Shown in pieces: positions 1 to 9,502 of a stretch of 64,000 bases of DNA. Source of the stretch: Candidatus Babelota bacterium (GTDB lineage: Bacteria; Babelota; Babeliae; Babelales; Vermiphilaceae); NCBI GenBank assembly GCA_029262555.1, contig JAJCZE010000008.1:82797-146796 (forward strand), read 5' to 3'. The notes under the pieces were generated by a model, which saw nothing but the letters and a program-made list of their open reading frames with translations, ran no database searches and was not told the origin of the DNA. A program made the position numbers and the translations under genes. Position 1 is the first letter of the stretch. Every line of letters starts with the position of its first letter.

Positions 1-312
1 AAAAAAGTAGCACTCTGTATGATTCTTTTTTGCACGTCTGCTGCGTGTCTGGGTGGATTTAAAAATTGGATACGTAGACATCTTTTACGTGAGCATATAG
101 TAAGACAATCTTCTGCACCTACAGAGACTGATCCATTATTAAGCAATCCAAAGTTGCAATCTATTTCTAATCCATATAACGGCACCGTAAAAATACCTAT
201 CTATGAAACAGATAAAAATGGAATTGAAACTACTAACTACATCCGAATGGATATAAAGCTTTACTGGCTGCTGATATCTAATGGGCTTTTTCAACCAAGA
301 GATGTTAGCTAA
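1..312 (+). CDS. exported protein of unknown function, 5' truncated by window edge
   Basis: The reading frame is open from base 1, so the gene starts upstream of the window; the ATG at 19 lies inside what looks like a signal peptide (two Lys, then Val-Ala-Leu-Cys-Met-Ile-Leu-Phe and a Cys/Ala-rich stretch). About 104 codons are visible. The mature part is polar, with no family I recognise. The Cys at the end of the hydrophobic stretch could be a lipoprotein lipidation site, but no clean lipobox is seen. Its last 8 bases overlap the 3' end of the convergent maf gene, a compact arrangement seen elsewhere in the window. Function unknown. Confidence 0.6.
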   Translation, partial: KKVALCMILFCTSAACLGGFKNWIRRHLLREHIVRQSSAPTETDPLLSNPKLQSISNPYNGTVKIPIYETDKNGIETTNYIRMDIKLYWLLISNGLFQPRDVS

Positions 313-913
313 AAAACCCCATGCGCTCAAGCGCCTCGCGCAACTCATACATCGGCAATCCTACGATCGTAGAATAAGAACCGTTTACATATTTTAAAAA
401 CTGGGCTCCATAGAGTTCAATAGCAATTGCATTCGAACAAGAAAGCCCGATAGAGTTATCAAGATATCGATCGATCCAATTATCCGGCACGTAAAAAAGA
501 TATTCTGCCAATACTACTTCATGAATACGTTCGGCAATCTTCCACTCACCATTTTGAAAAACTTTTTTATCTAAGCAAAAAGCAGAACATAACTTACTGC
601 CACCTCGGGCTTGTTTAATCTTTGCAATCGCATCTTCACGATCTTTCGGCTTACCTTGAATTGCCCCATCTGAATCTTGGCATAATGTATCACCCGTAAG
701 CACAAACATCACATCGCCCTCTTTGCCTTCCGGTAAAACAACGTGATTCATTTTATACAACGAAATAGATGCAACGAGTTTATCCAGAGGCAGCGTCCAA
801 TCACACGCAGATTCATCTGCATCTTGATGTAAAAGCTCGAACGGTATTTCTGATTCTTTAAGTAGTTGTTGTCTTGAATAAGACTGAGATGCTAAGTGGA
901 GAGTATGTTTCAT
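305..913 (-). CDS. maf: Maf-like nucleotide pyrophosphatase
   Basis: Maf-family house-cleaning nucleoside triphosphate pyrophosphatase, acting in the cytoplasm on modified or non-canonical dNTPs/NTPs. The N-terminus carries the family signature LASQSYSRQQLL (canonical LASxSPRRxxLL), the middle has TGDTLC...GKPKD matching the conserved ADT..GKP segment, and the C-terminus has GLPMYELREAL, the standard Maf ending. The length of 202 aa is normal for the family. In the first motif the usual Pro-Arg is Tyr-Ser, and the usual Ala before Asp is Gly, so it is somewhat divergent. It lies directly downstream of tRNA-Gln on the same strand. The substrate subclass (YhdE- or YceF-like) cannot be told from sequence by eye. 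Confidence 0.85.
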   Translation of the reverse strand: MKHTLHLASQSYSRQQLLKESEIPFELLHQDADESACDWTLPLDKLVASISLYKMNHVVLPEGKEGDVMFVLTGDTLCQDSDGAIQGKPKDREDAIAKIKQARGGSKLCSAFCLDKKVFQNGEWKIAERIHEVVLAEYLFYVPDNWIDRYLDNSIGLSCSNAIAIELYGAQFLKYVNGSYSTIVGLPMYELREALERMGFFS

Positions 914-924
914 AGAAGTTTTAT

Positions 925-999
925 TGGTTGGGGCGGGAGGGATCGAACCTCCGCATCATAGGACCAAAACCTATTGCCTTACCGCTTGGCTACGCCCCA
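925..999 (-). tRNA. tRNA-Gln (UUG)
   Basis: Read on the minus strand this folds as a complete cloverleaf: a 7-bp acceptor stem TGGGGCG/CGCCCCA, a D arm containing AAGCGGTAAGG, an anticodon stem-loop with loop TTTTGGT giving anticodon TTG, and a T arm with GGTTCGATCC. Discriminator A and an encoded CCA tail follow (complement of 925-928). It lies between spoVG and maf, all on the minus strand. Confidence 0.95.
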
Positions 1000-1073
1000 A
1001 TAAAATGATAATCAATGATGTATTGAGCCAGGCACGATTCATAAGACATATAAAATCTTAATCCAATGCACTG

Positions 1074-1355
1074 TTATGCAAGCTGCAGCTCTACGCCGCT
1101 TTCTATAGCTTTCTTATATTCTTCAATTACGCGATTTTCAATCAATTGCCGAGTATCCGAATTTAGCGGATGGACAATATCTCTAAAGGTGCCATCTTTT
1201 CTTTTTCGGGAGGGCATCGATACAAACAAGCCCTTGTTTCCCTCGATCACCTTTAAATCCCTAATGATAAAGCAATTGTCAAATACAACTGTCGCGTATG
1301 CTTTGAGTCTTCCGCCATCTTTGGCTGCAAAAACTTTCACTTCAGTTATTTCCAT
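1074..1355 (-). CDS. spoVG: SpoVG family RNA-binding regulator
   Basis: SpoVG-family small nucleic-acid-binding protein of 93 aa. The start at 1355 gives MEITEVKVF, matching the usual SpoVG N-terminus, and has AAAGGAT about 9 bases upstream; a longer frame to 1403 exists but lacks support. Conserved blocks are the G-R-L-K-A-Y-A segment, FIIRDLKVIEGNKGLFVSMP followed by basic residues, and FRDIVHPLNS near residue 66. In Firmicutes and spirochaetes SpoVG proteins bind RNA or DNA and modulate cell-envelope, septation or virulence genes; here the role can only be called regulatory. It sits upstream of tRNA-Gln and maf and downstream of rsmH on the same strand. Confidence 0.9.
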   Translation of the reverse strand: MEITEVKVFAAKDGGRLKAYATVVFDNCFIIRDLKVIEGNKGLFVSMPSRKRKDGTFRDIVHPLNSDTRQLIENRVIEEYKKAIESGVELQLA

Positions 1356-1475
1356 GGCTGTAATCCTTTGGAGATTTACGCTTCCTTTTTTATTTCTGCT
1401 CACTATCTACTCTCGCAGATGTAGCTAATTTTATAAGATACACTCGTTTTGTCAAATTATTCTTACGTTACGGCC

Positions 1476-2378
1476 CTATCGAGCAATGCGAGCGGCTGCA
1501 CGTACTTTTGCTGATCGGGAAGAAGGATTTCGTGCAAGCTCTTGCTCAGAGGGCGCAACCGGCTTTTTCGTGATAATTTCAAGCTCGCCTTCTTGCTCTT
1601 TATCTTTAAAAAACTGTTTTACAATGCGATCTTCCAGGGAATGAAAACTGATACAGACAATACGTCCGCCGGGAGAGAGTAATCCAAGCGATTGCTTTAA
1701 AAAATCGGTAATATTATCAAGCTCTCGATTCACCTGGATTCGAAGCGCTTGAAACACTCGAGTAGCCGGATGAACGTTCGATTTTTTATTACGAGGCACA
1801 ATTCGCGCAATCAAACTTGCTAACTGCTGGGTAGTTTTAAAGCGCTCTGTTTTGCGATCATGAACAATCGCTTCCGCAATTTTTTTGGAATAACGCTCTT
1901 CACCGTATGTGAAAAAAATATGCATCAATTCTTCTTGCGATGCTCGATTGATAATATCGCCCGCAGTGGTTTTAAAGTGAGCTGCAGACATTCGCATATC
2001 AAGAGGGGTATCACGATAAATAGAAAAGCCGGGACGCTCTACAATTTGCATTTGCGAGGTTCCAAAATCGGCAAGTACGCCATCAATTTGCGAAATTGAG
2101 TCTTTTTTTAAAATACGCCAGATATGAGCAAAACTTCCAAATCGCGAAATAAAACGATCGCCAAATTCTTTCTCTAAAAGAGGAGCGTACGTATCTAAAG
2201 ATTCCTGATCCCAATCAAGCGCTATTACGCGGCACGTTGGATCAGACTCTAAAATTGCGCGGGTATGCCCACCACTTCCAAAAGTGGCATCCACATACAG
2301 GCCATTTGGCTTAATATTTAAAAGCTCAATAACCTCATTCGGCATAACTGTTTTATGAAAAAAAGTAGGTGATTCCAT
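1476..2378 (-). CDS. rsmH: 16S rRNA m4C1402 methyltransferase RsmH
   Basis: RsmH (MraW) transfers a methyl group from SAM to N4 of C1402 in 16S rRNA. The SAM-binding motif DATFGSGGHT lies at residues 30-39, followed by the D-G-V-L-A-D-F-G-T-S segment and PLDMRM, both family signatures. The length of 300 aa is typical. The start codon directly abuts the murF stop (TAA at 2379-2381), so the two are translationally adjacent in one minus-strand operon. In most bacteria rsmH (mraW) lies in the dcw cell-wall cluster beside ftsL, ftsI and mur genes; here only murF and, further upstream, ftsK keep it company, so the cluster is reduced or reordered. Confidence 0.95.
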   Translation of the reverse strand: MESPTFFHKTVMPNEVIELLNIKPNGLYVDATFGSGGHTRAILESDPTCRVIALDWDQESLDTYAPLLEKEFGDRFISRFGSFAHIWRILKKDSISQIDGVLADFGTSQMQIVERPGFSIYRDTPLDMRMSAAHFKTTAGDIINRASQEELMHIFFTYGEERYSKKIAEAIVHDRKTERFKTTQQLASLIARIVPRNKKSNVHPATRVFQALRIQVNRELDNITDFLKQSLGLLSPGGRIVCISFHSLEDRIVKQFFKDKEQEGELEIITKKPVAPSEQELARNPSSRSAKVRAAARIAR

Positions 2379-3773
2379 TTATTTTGCACACTGATCTACA
2401 AGGTTTAGTAATCCAACGCCATTTGATCCTTTTACTAAAATCAAATGATCATTTACGGGCACTTCTTTTTCAAGTAATTCCGACGCTTGCTGCCATGTTT
2501 CGGCCCGCTCTACTTTTACTCCAAGCGGTAACGTCTTCTCAACCCATTGTACCAGATTGCCCACTAAAATCACCCTTTTTAGCGATGGCGCTTTACGGAA
2601 AAATCGTCCAATTTGGCGATGCCAAAAGGGGCTATTTACCCCTAATTCAAGCATATCTCCCAAAACCACCGTTTTATATGCACCCGTTTCTATCGTTTGA
2701 AATGCTGCCAAAGACGCTTTTACGCTTTCAGGATTTGCATTATAGCAATCGCTAATAATAGCACCTTTCCCACTCTTTAATACTCGGCGCTCAAACCTTC
2801 CGGGAATTACTACTGGCTCTTGAATTGCTTGGCATATTACATCATGAGGAATATCTAAAATATGCCCTACAGCAGCTGCTACTAAGGCAGCAGTAATCGC
2901 TCCTGCATGGGGATTTTCAAGAACAATGTTGTATTTGTCTTTATAGATTTTTAATATGCACCGAATATGCGCATCAACCACCCGTACTTTACGGGCTTGA
3001 ATTTGATTGGTTGTTTTAGAACCAAATTTAATAATCGGATGCGGATAAGAAACCGTTGCAGAGAGTGGCTGATCTCCATTTACAATACCGATATTTTTTT
3101 CGGTGAAGTATTTAAAAATATCTCGTTTTTCCACCGCAATATCCTGCAACGATCCAAGCCCTTCCATATGGCTATGGCCAATACTGGTAATAATTCCAAT
3201 TGTCGGTTTTACCACCTGTGCCAATAATGCCATTTGCCCACGTCGATCAATGCCCATTTCAAATACAGCAACCTCGTGATGTGAACGCAGTCGAAGCATA
3301 TTTAACGAAACGCCAATCAACGTGTTTTGATTTCCACGCGAAGCTATAAATTCCATACCAGCGGTTTTCAAAAGATTCGCAATCGATTCTTTACAAGAGG
3401 TTTTACCCACAGATCCGGTGACTCCGATAATCGGAATCGAAAACTGTTCTCGCCATGCTGTTGCCAAAGCTATTAATGCATCAAAGGGGTCTGGCACAAC
3501 AATAAGAAGTTTATTTTCAAGATTATTTTCTTTTAATGATTGCAGACATTCGTCTAGCTTATCCTGCGCAATCAAAGCACCCGCTGCCCCATTCTTACAT
3601 GCGCTTGCTACAAAAGAGTGGCCATCATACCGCTCACCTTTGATCGCCACAAACACCGTGTCTACTGAAAGAGAGCGGGAATCTACACTGAAATCGCAAT
3701 CAGCAGGAATCGTTCCAATAATTGATACATTAGAAATTATGTTGCGAATAAATTGCTCGTCAAATCGAATCAA
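2379..3773 (-). CDS. murF: UDP-MurNAc-tripeptide--D-Ala-D-Ala ligase
   Basis: MurF adds D-alanyl-D-alanine to the UDP-MurNAc-tripeptide, the last cytoplasmic step of the peptidoglycan pentapeptide precursor. The ATP-binding loop GVTGSVGKTS is at residues 117-126; downstream are the Mur-ligase elements SRGNQNTLIGV, the EMGIDRRGQM segment and the Asp-Cys-Tyr-Asn-Ala-Asn-Pro motif in the C-terminal region. At 464 aa it is full length. It ends immediately before rsmH and follows ftsK on the same strand after about 70 bases. Together with uppP this implies the cell still makes peptidoglycan. Confidence 0.95.
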   Translation of the reverse strand: MIRFDEQFIRNIISNVSIIGTIPADCDFSVDSRSLSVDTVFVAIKGERYDGHSFVASACKNGAAGALIAQDKLDECLQSLKENNLENKLLIVVPDPFDALIALATAWREQFSIPIIGVTGSVGKTSCKESIANLLKTAGMEFIASRGNQNTLIGVSLNMLRLRSHHEVAVFEMGIDRRGQMALLAQVVKPTIGIITSIGHSHMEGLGSLQDIAVEKRDIFKYFTEKNIGIVNGDQPLSATVSYPHPIIKFGSKTTNQIQARKVRVVDAHIRCILKIYKDKYNIVLENPHAGAITAALVAAAVGHILDIPHDVICQAIQEPVVIPGRFERRVLKSGKGAIISDCYNANPESVKASLAAFQTIETGAYKTVVLGDMLELGVNSPFWHRQIGRFFRKAPSLKRVILVGNLVQWVEKTLPLGVKVERAETWQQASELLEKEVPVNDHLILVKGSNGVGLLNLVDQCAK

Positions 3774-3844
3774 AACAGTTCCATTTCGTTCAAAAATACT
3801 ATCCTAAAATCGTCACTACTATCTACGCTAATCTTTCAGATTAC

Positions 3845-6127
3845 CTATCGGATAACTCTTCGCGTCTTGCCCCCATCTGCAGGCATAATAAGACCACGAG
3901 ACTCGAGCATATCTATGATACGCGCCGAGCGATTGTACCCTATCTTGAATTTGCGTTGCAGCAGCGATATGGAAACTTCATCCACGTCACCAATAAAAGA
4001 AATGATATCTTTGAACAGCTCCTCATCTTCCGGAGAAACATCCGAATCGAGACTAGCATCTTCTGATATATCCAAATATTCAACAGTTTGCTGAGATCGT
4101 ATATGGGAAACCACCATTTCAATTTGTTCGTCTGAAACATAGGCACCGTGAACACGCCTCAAGGATGATGCTGTTGAATCTAAGAATAACATATCCCCTC
4201 TTCCTAATAATTTATCCGCTCCACCACAATCAAGAATTGTACGAGAGTCAACCTTTGAAGTTACGCGAAATGAAATTCTACTTGGAAAATTAACCTTAAT
4301 CAAGCCAGTAATCACATCTACTGACGGTCGTTGCGTTGCAACTATCATATGAATACCTGCAGCGCGTGCCATTTGAGCAATGCGCGTAATCAAATCTTCT
4401 ATCTCCCTACCGACGGTAAGCATCAAATCTGACAACTCGTCAATAACTACAACTATAAATGGAAAATGTTCTAATCCTTGATTGGCAGCGAACTTATTGT
4501 AGTCAAAAATATTACGCACCCCATGCGTGGCCATCTGTTCATATCTTTTTTCCATCTGTTGCACTACCCAGCGCAATATTGGAATTGATTTTCTTGGATC
4601 AGTAACAATCGGAAATAAAAGATGTGCAATGTCTGCATACGTAGAAAACTCTAATCGCTTTGGATCAATTAAAATTAGTTTCAATTCATCCGGCGTCTGC
4701 TTGCACAACAAACTTATTAACATCGCATTCAGCGCAACCGATTTTCCCGATCCGGTTGAACCAGCTATCAACAAATGTGGCATTTTAGCAAGATCAACTA
4801 CTACGTTTTGCCCTATCGTGTCTTCTCCTAATATCAAAGGAAGGTGCCCACTAAATTGATCATACTCTGGCGATTGCACTACTCCAGCAAGAAGTACATC
4901 TTTTCGATCTTGGTTTGAAACTTCAAATCCAACGACTGATCTTCCTGGGATCGGCGCTAAAATACGAATACTATGCGCCTGCAAGGCAAGTGATAAATCA
5001 TCTTCAAGCGCTAATATTTTGCTAATTTTTGTATCAATTTCTGGCTCGTATTCAAATAATGTAACTACCGGACCATTCTTAATAGAAATAACTTTTCCGC
5101 ATACCCCAAACCGCTCTAATTTTTCTTCTAAAATGCGAGCTCGCTCTTCAAGCTCCTGACGATACAGCTCATCACCCTTTTTCTCTTGAATACCAATAAA
5201 AATATCTTGGCTAGGCAATCCATACCGCGCTGGATACGTCGGCGCCTCATGCGACTCATCAGAAACATCATATGATTGCTGCACCTCATGCGACCCAACC
5301 AAGTTCGATCCTTGTTCACTATGCTGATTATTAGACTGACGCGCCACGCCAATATGAGTGGGCCGATTTAAGGGAACTAAACGGGGTGGATATACTCCGC
5401 GATGTTCTTGCGATTGATTATTTATTTCTGCAGGAGGCTGCGGACGATCATCAACCAATGCAAGCAATGCATTAAAAAGCCATGCGGTTGCACGATATAC
5501 CTTTTCAAAACTATATAAAACAAACCGATACAATCGAGAACCCACTCGATGACGCACTGCAAAAGCATATACCGACTGAGCAAAATGCATCATTGATTGC
5601 AGAAACTCCATAAAAGAAAATCTGAGTAATAATACCAGCGACGCATAAAGCATCGCGTATGCCAAAATCAAAGAACCAACTGCATCAAATAATTTATATA
5701 ATCCGGCGGTTGCATAATACCCTACATATCCGCCATACATGCCGTGTTGCATAAATTCTAATTTATGAAGAGTGCAAAGCGTCGCCACACATGCAACCAC
5801 ACCCAGACCTGCAATTATTCGCTCCCAATGCTCTTTCCATTCGCCATCTACGGCAAGCCAATAAATAAATACCCCTATAAGGGTAACTACCAAATAAGAG
5901 GCTGAACCAAATAAAAACATTAATAAACCGGAAAAATAAGAGCCGACCACGCCACACCAATTATGCACGGGCTGCGGATTTGAGGATATAAAAAACCACG
6001 AAGGATCTTGTGGATCAAAAGAGTAAAGCGCAATAACGGCCATCAAGGCCAATATGCCACTCAGCAGTGCCCACAATTCTTTTTTATACGATGAAAGCAT
6101 CGTGAAAGGCCGTTCCATACTTACCAT
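3845..6127 (-). CDS. ftsK: DNA translocase FtsK
   Basis: Septal DNA pump that clears chromosomes at division. The N-terminus has about four or five membrane segments (around residues 19-36, 57-93, 103-123 and 148-170), then a short Gln/Asn/Pro-rich linker (about 225-300), the alpha-beta motor with Walker A GSTGSGKS at 456-463 and the D-P-K-R-L-E segment, and a C-terminal gamma winged helix (FKIGYNRSARIIDMLESRGL) of the kind that reads KOPS sites. At 760 aa it is on the short side, mainly through the linker. The start at 6127 has a strong GGGAGGG four bases upstream. It lies between uppP and murF on the minus strand. Confidence 0.95.
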   Translation of the reverse strand: MVSMERPFTMLSSYKKELWALLSGILALMAVIALYSFDPQDPSWFFISSNPQPVHNWCGVVGSYFSGLLMFLFGSASYLVVTLIGVFIYWLAVDGEWKEHWERIIAGLGVVACVATLCTLHKLEFMQHGMYGGYVGYYATAGLYKLFDAVGSLILAYAMLYASLVLLLRFSFMEFLQSMMHFAQSVYAFAVRHRVGSRLYRFVLYSFEKVYRATAWLFNALLALVDDRPQPPAEINNQSQEHRGVYPPRLVPLNRPTHIGVARQSNNQHSEQGSNLVGSHEVQQSYDVSDESHEAPTYPARYGLPSQDIFIGIQEKKGDELYRQELEERARILEEKLERFGVCGKVISIKNGPVVTLFEYEPEIDTKISKILALEDDLSLALQAHSIRILAPIPGRSVVGFEVSNQDRKDVLLAGVVQSPEYDQFSGHLPLILGEDTIGQNVVVDLAKMPHLLIAGSTGSGKSVALNAMLISLLCKQTPDELKLILIDPKRLEFSTYADIAHLLFPIVTDPRKSIPILRWVVQQMEKRYEQMATHGVRNIFDYNKFAANQGLEHFPFIVVVIDELSDLMLTVGREIEDLITRIAQMARAAGIHMIVATQRPSVDVITGLIKVNFPSRISFRVTSKVDSRTILDCGGADKLLGRGDMLFLDSTASSLRRVHGAYVSDEQIEMVVSHIRSQQTVEYLDISEDASLDSDVSPEDEELFKDIISFIGDVDEVSISLLQRKFKIGYNRSARIIDMLESRGLIMPADGGKTRRVIR

Positions 6128-6197
6128 GATCCCTCCCTACATTGAAAATCCCCACACTGATTTCCACTCTACAATTTTAGGATCAAAAAAAGCAATA

Positions 6198-6989
6198 CTA
6201 AAAGCCGCACCAAAGAGAAATCGTGAAAGGAATAATTAGATAGAGAGCCATAATCCATAATCGATTACATGCTGCAAGTAAAGACATTAAAAAAAATCCA
6301 ATAAACCCAACAATTGTACCGATCGCCATTGCCCAGATACCCGATGGTGAAAGTAAAAGCAGAGACTCATGGTTCAAAAATAACTGCGCCCACCCAAGCA
6401 ACGCCGCCGCCACAATAAGCGGAAATTGAAGCATCCATGCGACATCAAATGCCTTGCTTTCGCCCAAACCAAGCCAATGGCCCGCTGCATACACTGCGGC
6501 AAATCGAGAAATACCTGGTACTACTGCTATCCCTTGAACAAGCCCAAGTAATGCAAAACGCTTCATATCTAAGCAAGAGCGTCGCGGTAGTTGAATCACC
6601 GTGCTCAATAACAGAAGGAACGTCACTAAAAAACCTGTCCATAATGGCATTGAAAATCCACTCTGCTGTATACCGATATAGCAAATAACGGTGAGACAGT
6701 TGGCCACAATTACATACACAATAGCTTTGAGCGTTATGGAAAAAGCTCGAGAGGAAAAAAAAATAAATCGTAAAAACCGTGATAAATAAAAAAGAGCGAT
6801 AATAATAACTGTTGGAAAATGCAGCGCAAATAAGACATCAGATCGCTCTAAAATGAAAGAAAGCGATGTGAACAAGGCATGATTACCTGCCTTGATCCAT
6901 TCAAGACATAATTGCAAATGCCCTGAGCTACTTATAGGCAAACTCTCTGCCGCTATCTGCAAGAAAACAAACCAAGGAAAATTAAGCAT
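6198..6989 (-). CDS. uppP: undecaprenyl-diphosphatase UppP
   Basis: Polytopic membrane phosphatase that recycles undecaprenyl pyrophosphate to the monophosphate carrier for cell-wall synthesis. It carries the two BacA/UppP motifs: ESLPISSSGHL near the N-terminus (family E-x-x-PISSxGHL) and GLVQGIAVVPGISR in the middle. Several hydrophobic helices follow. I start at the ATG at 6989, with GGAAAGAG six bases upstream; a GTG seven codons earlier is possible. The length, about 263 aa, is normal. The second motif lacks the Ser-Gly usually found after ISR (here Phe-Ala), a modest divergence. It is the first gene of the minus-strand envelope block. Confidence 0.88.
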   Translation of the reverse strand: MLNFPWFVFLQIAAESLPISSSGHLQLCLEWIKAGNHALFTSLSFILERSDVLFALHFPTVIIIALFYLSRFLRFIFFSSRAFSITLKAIVYVIVANCLTVICYIGIQQSGFSMPLWTGFLVTFLLLLSTVIQLPRRSCLDMKRFALLGLVQGIAVVPGISRFAAVYAAGHWLGLGESKAFDVAWMLQFPLIVAAALLGWAQLFLNHESLLLLSPSGIWAMAIGTIVGFIGFFLMSLLAACNRLWIMALYLIIPFTISLWCGF

Positions 6990-7357
6990 TTTGAGCTCTT
7001 TCCATATCACACGAACAGTCTAAAATCGCCATCCACACGGCCATCTGAATTTTTTTTTCTTTACATTCCAAATTCCAGCGTATTATATTATACGGTGAAA
7101 TTGGAAAAGGATCGACTGTGATTTTCACATTCTGGATTGCGGTTGCAATCTAAAAAAAGTTGATCTAGAGTAGTGGCAGTTATAATAATGCATTTCAATC
7201 GTAGTAATGGAAAAGAATGAATTATCATATAACCAAGGAGGGCGAAGCGTAAGAGTAAGTAGTGTTACAGCATTTATAACCGACACATCGATGTATTCAT
7301 GCATCACCATTTAAGGGATGCGATGAAAAAAGAAAACAGATTAAGGGAGTTGTTATT
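6990..7357. other. divergent intergenic region between uppP and the OMP array
   Basis: Regulatory stretch between the minus-strand uppP and the plus-strand outer-membrane-protein array. It holds a TATA-rich near-palindrome around 7080-7096 (possible uppP promoter), a candidate plus-strand promoter at 7160-7186, and a leader of about 170 bases before the first OMP gene. That leader contains a 12-codon open frame at 7323-7361 with its own AAGGGA, whose TGA overlaps the OMP start codon. I see no structured RNA gene here. Confidence 0.4.
7160..7186 (+). promoter_or_regulatory. candidate promoter of first OMP gene
   Basis: TTGATC at 7160-7165 and a perfect TATAAT at 7181-7186, separated by 15 bases (short for sigma-70). 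Only the -10 box is convincing. Confidence 0.3.
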
Positions 7358-9253
7358 ATGAAATCATTCTTAAAAAAATGTTTGTCTATTGCGGCGTTAC
7401 TCGCTGTAGTAGCAGTGGAAGCGAACACCGTCACACCTACTTTGGTGTACCGCTCTCAAGGCTTTCACGGTGATCGTCAAAGAAATGTGGGCGAAGTTGG
7501 CCACATTAATCTTTATGACATGGAATCTTGGTACGGTACATTAGATATCGGTATCGGATACATGAGATCATTCAGATCTAACGATATTTCACGTTGCCTT
7601 TTTGGATGTGACCTTCAGTGCAATGACTGCTGCGATAACTCAGTATTAGTTCAAGGTAGTCAAGTTGCAAGCCGTGACCCTAAAGCATGGTTAGCTGACT
7701 ACATGTACTTGAACTGTGAGTACGACGGAAGCTTCTGCCTTGATCCAGTAATCCAAAACGTTGTTGTAGATCTTGATTTCTACCTCGGCTTGGATGAGTG
7801 GGTTAACGGTATGTACTTCAGAGCATACGGTCCAATCAACTGGACTAAATGGGATGCACAGCTTTGTGTAACAGACCCATCTACAGTATTAACTGATAGC
7901 TGCTCAACTGGTTACTTCACTCCATCTGGTGACGAAGTACTTCTAAATAGCATGGCTGATTACTTCTGCGGTAAATCTCCTGCTTCTGTAGACGGAATCA
8001 CTTTCCAAGGTCTCCGTTTTGCTAAAATGCCTAACTGCGACCGCACAAGAACTGGATTTGCAGATCTTCGTGCTGAATTAGGCTGGAACTTCTTACAAGA
8101 TGAAGACTACCACTTAGGTATTGGTCTTCACGTAGCTGCACCTACTGGTAACCGCCGCCGCGCTGAATTCGTAATGGATCCAGTTGTTGGTAACGGTAAC
8201 CACTGGGAACTTGGTGGAACTCTCCACGGTAACTACGTATTCTGGAGAAGTGAAGATGAAGAGAAGCACTTCGGCTTATATGTAGACGCTGTACTTACTC
8301 ACATGTTCAAAGCGACAGAGCAACGTACTTTTGATCTTAAAAACAAAGACAATAGCCGTTACGCGCTTGCGTCTAAGTTCACAAAAACTGTGACAAACAC
8401 TCTTGCTGGTCGCACAAGCGCTGGTACATCTACTACTGGATCAACAGCAGCAAGCGCTCAGTTTGCTAATGAGTACGCTCCTGTAGCTAACTTGACAACT
8501 ACTGATGTTAAAGTATCTGTAGGCGTGCAAGCTGACGTTGTAGCAATGTTCAACTTCACATCTCGCGGATTCTCTTGGGATATCGGTTACAACTACTGGG
8601 GACGCAGCTGCGAAGACATCCGATGCCCAGAAATCTGTGATCCTTGCAACCCAGACAACATCTTCTTGTCTGCAAACAAAGACACATGGGCTCTTAAAGG
8701 TGATGCTCGTATGTTTGGTTTCGCTGGTGCTGCTGATACTTCTGCTGGTATTGCTGCAGATGATTCTCAAGCTCTTTCAGCAACTCAAAGCAAAGCAACT
8801 ATCTACGGTGGTACAAACGCTACTACTACAGACGCTACTCTTACTAACGTAGCTCTTCAAAACGGTGGTGTTGATAACTCTCAGTTTGCAATCGTTGGTG
8901 ACGATGCTGTTCGTCTAATTCACACTCCTCTTTCTGAAGGTGGATTCAACCTTGATTCAAACCAAATCAAAACATCAATCCAGCCTGTATTCTTGAACTG
9001 CACTGACGTTGAGCTTCAAGAAACTAAAGGTCAGTCACACACTGTGTTTACTCACTTGGGTTACACATGGGATCGTGACAACTGGATTCCATACCTTGGA
9101 ATTGGTGGATCTGGTGAGTTCGGACAAAATGATAATGACTGCTGCGACACTAACTGTGACACTGGCTGCACAACTTCAAGCTGTGACTGCTGCACAAGAT
9201 GCTCATTGTCTCAATGGTCTGTATGGGTTAAAGGTGGATTATCTTTTAACTAA
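7358..9253 (+). CDS. major outer-membrane-type exported protein, paralogue 1
   Basis: First of six tandem paralogues. A clear signal peptide (MKSFLKKCLSIAALLAVVA, cleavage near Glu-Ala-Asn) precedes about 610 mature residues rich in aromatic/Gly/Asn/Asp alternation, and the protein ends SVWVKGGLSFN, a terminal strand with Phe near the end as expected of a beta-barrel. Family blocks are QGSQVASRDP, APTGNRRRAEF, VGNGNHWELGGT, QRTFDLK, APVANLTT, WGRSCEDI and IKTSIQPVF. It contains many Cys, including CC and CxxC-like clusters and a Cys-rich stretch near residue 590. Codons favour AAC, TAC, GAC, GGT and GCT, unlike neighbouring genes, suggesting very high expression. RBS AAGGGAG; two terminators follow. 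Major envelope protein or porin is an inference; I recognise no named family. Confidence 0.8.
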   Translation: MKSFLKKCLSIAALLAVVAVEANTVTPTLVYRSQGFHGDRQRNVGEVGHINLYDMESWYGTLDIGIGYMRSFRSNDISRCLFGCDLQCNDCCDNSVLVQGSQVASRDPKAWLADYMYLNCEYDGSFCLDPVIQNVVVDLDFYLGLDEWVNGMYFRAYGPINWTKWDAQLCVTDPSTVLTDSCSTGYFTPSGDEVLLNSMADYFCGKSPASVDGITFQGLRFAKMPNCDRTRTGFADLRAELGWNFLQDEDYHLGIGLHVAAPTGNRRRAEFVMDPVVGNGNHWELGGTLHGNYVFWRSEDEEKHFGLYVDAVLTHMFKATEQRTFDLKNKDNSRYALASKFTKTVTNTLAGRTSAGTSTTGSTAASAQFANEYAPVANLTTTDVKVSVGVQADVVAMFNFTSRGFSWDIGYNYWGRSCEDIRCPEICDPCNPDNIFLSANKDTWALKGDARMFGFAGAADTSAGIAADDSQALSATQSKATIYGGTNATTTDATLTNVALQNGGVDNSQFAIVGDDAVRLIHTPLSEGGFNLDSNQIKTSIQPVFLNCTDVELQETKGQSHTVFTHLGYTWDRDNWIPYLGIGGSGEFGQNDNDCCDTNCDTGCTTSSCDCCTRCSLSQWSVWVKGGLSFN

Positions 9254-9263
9254 TAAGACTTTC

Positions 9264-9303
9264 AAAGTTAGAGAAAGGGGCGTGCCTCTTTCTCTAACTT
9301 TTT
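9264..9303 (+). terminator. intrinsic terminator 1 after OMP paralogue 1
   Basis: Arms 9264-9280 and 9285-9301 form 17 pairs (one G-U) with a CGTG loop and a T run to 9303. Confidence 0.9.
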
Positions 9304-9335
9304 AAAGACACCCGGTAAAGCAATTACATTAGTAC

Positions 9336-9365
9336 AAAAGACCTGATTTCGATCAGGTCTTTTTT
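9336..9365 (+). terminator. intrinsic terminator 2 after OMP paralogue 1
   Basis: 12-bp stem (9336-9347 with 9352-9363) closed by a TTCG tetraloop and followed by a T run. It backs up the terminator 30 bases upstream. Confidence 0.9.
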
Positions 9366-9502
9366 ATGAACATATAAATCAACCTTTTTAACAAACATAT
9401 CTCACTATCCCAACTCATATATTGCATTCTTACCCATGACTTGCTCTATAGTGAGCAATGAAGAATAAATTTTTCACAACTCATTAAAAAGGAGTGCATT
9501 CT

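Noticed and set aside
7207..7314. 35-codon frame in the leader of the first OMP gene
   Set aside because: No ribosome site at a sensible distance and no recognisable composition; the overlapping 12-codon frame further down is the better leader candidate.
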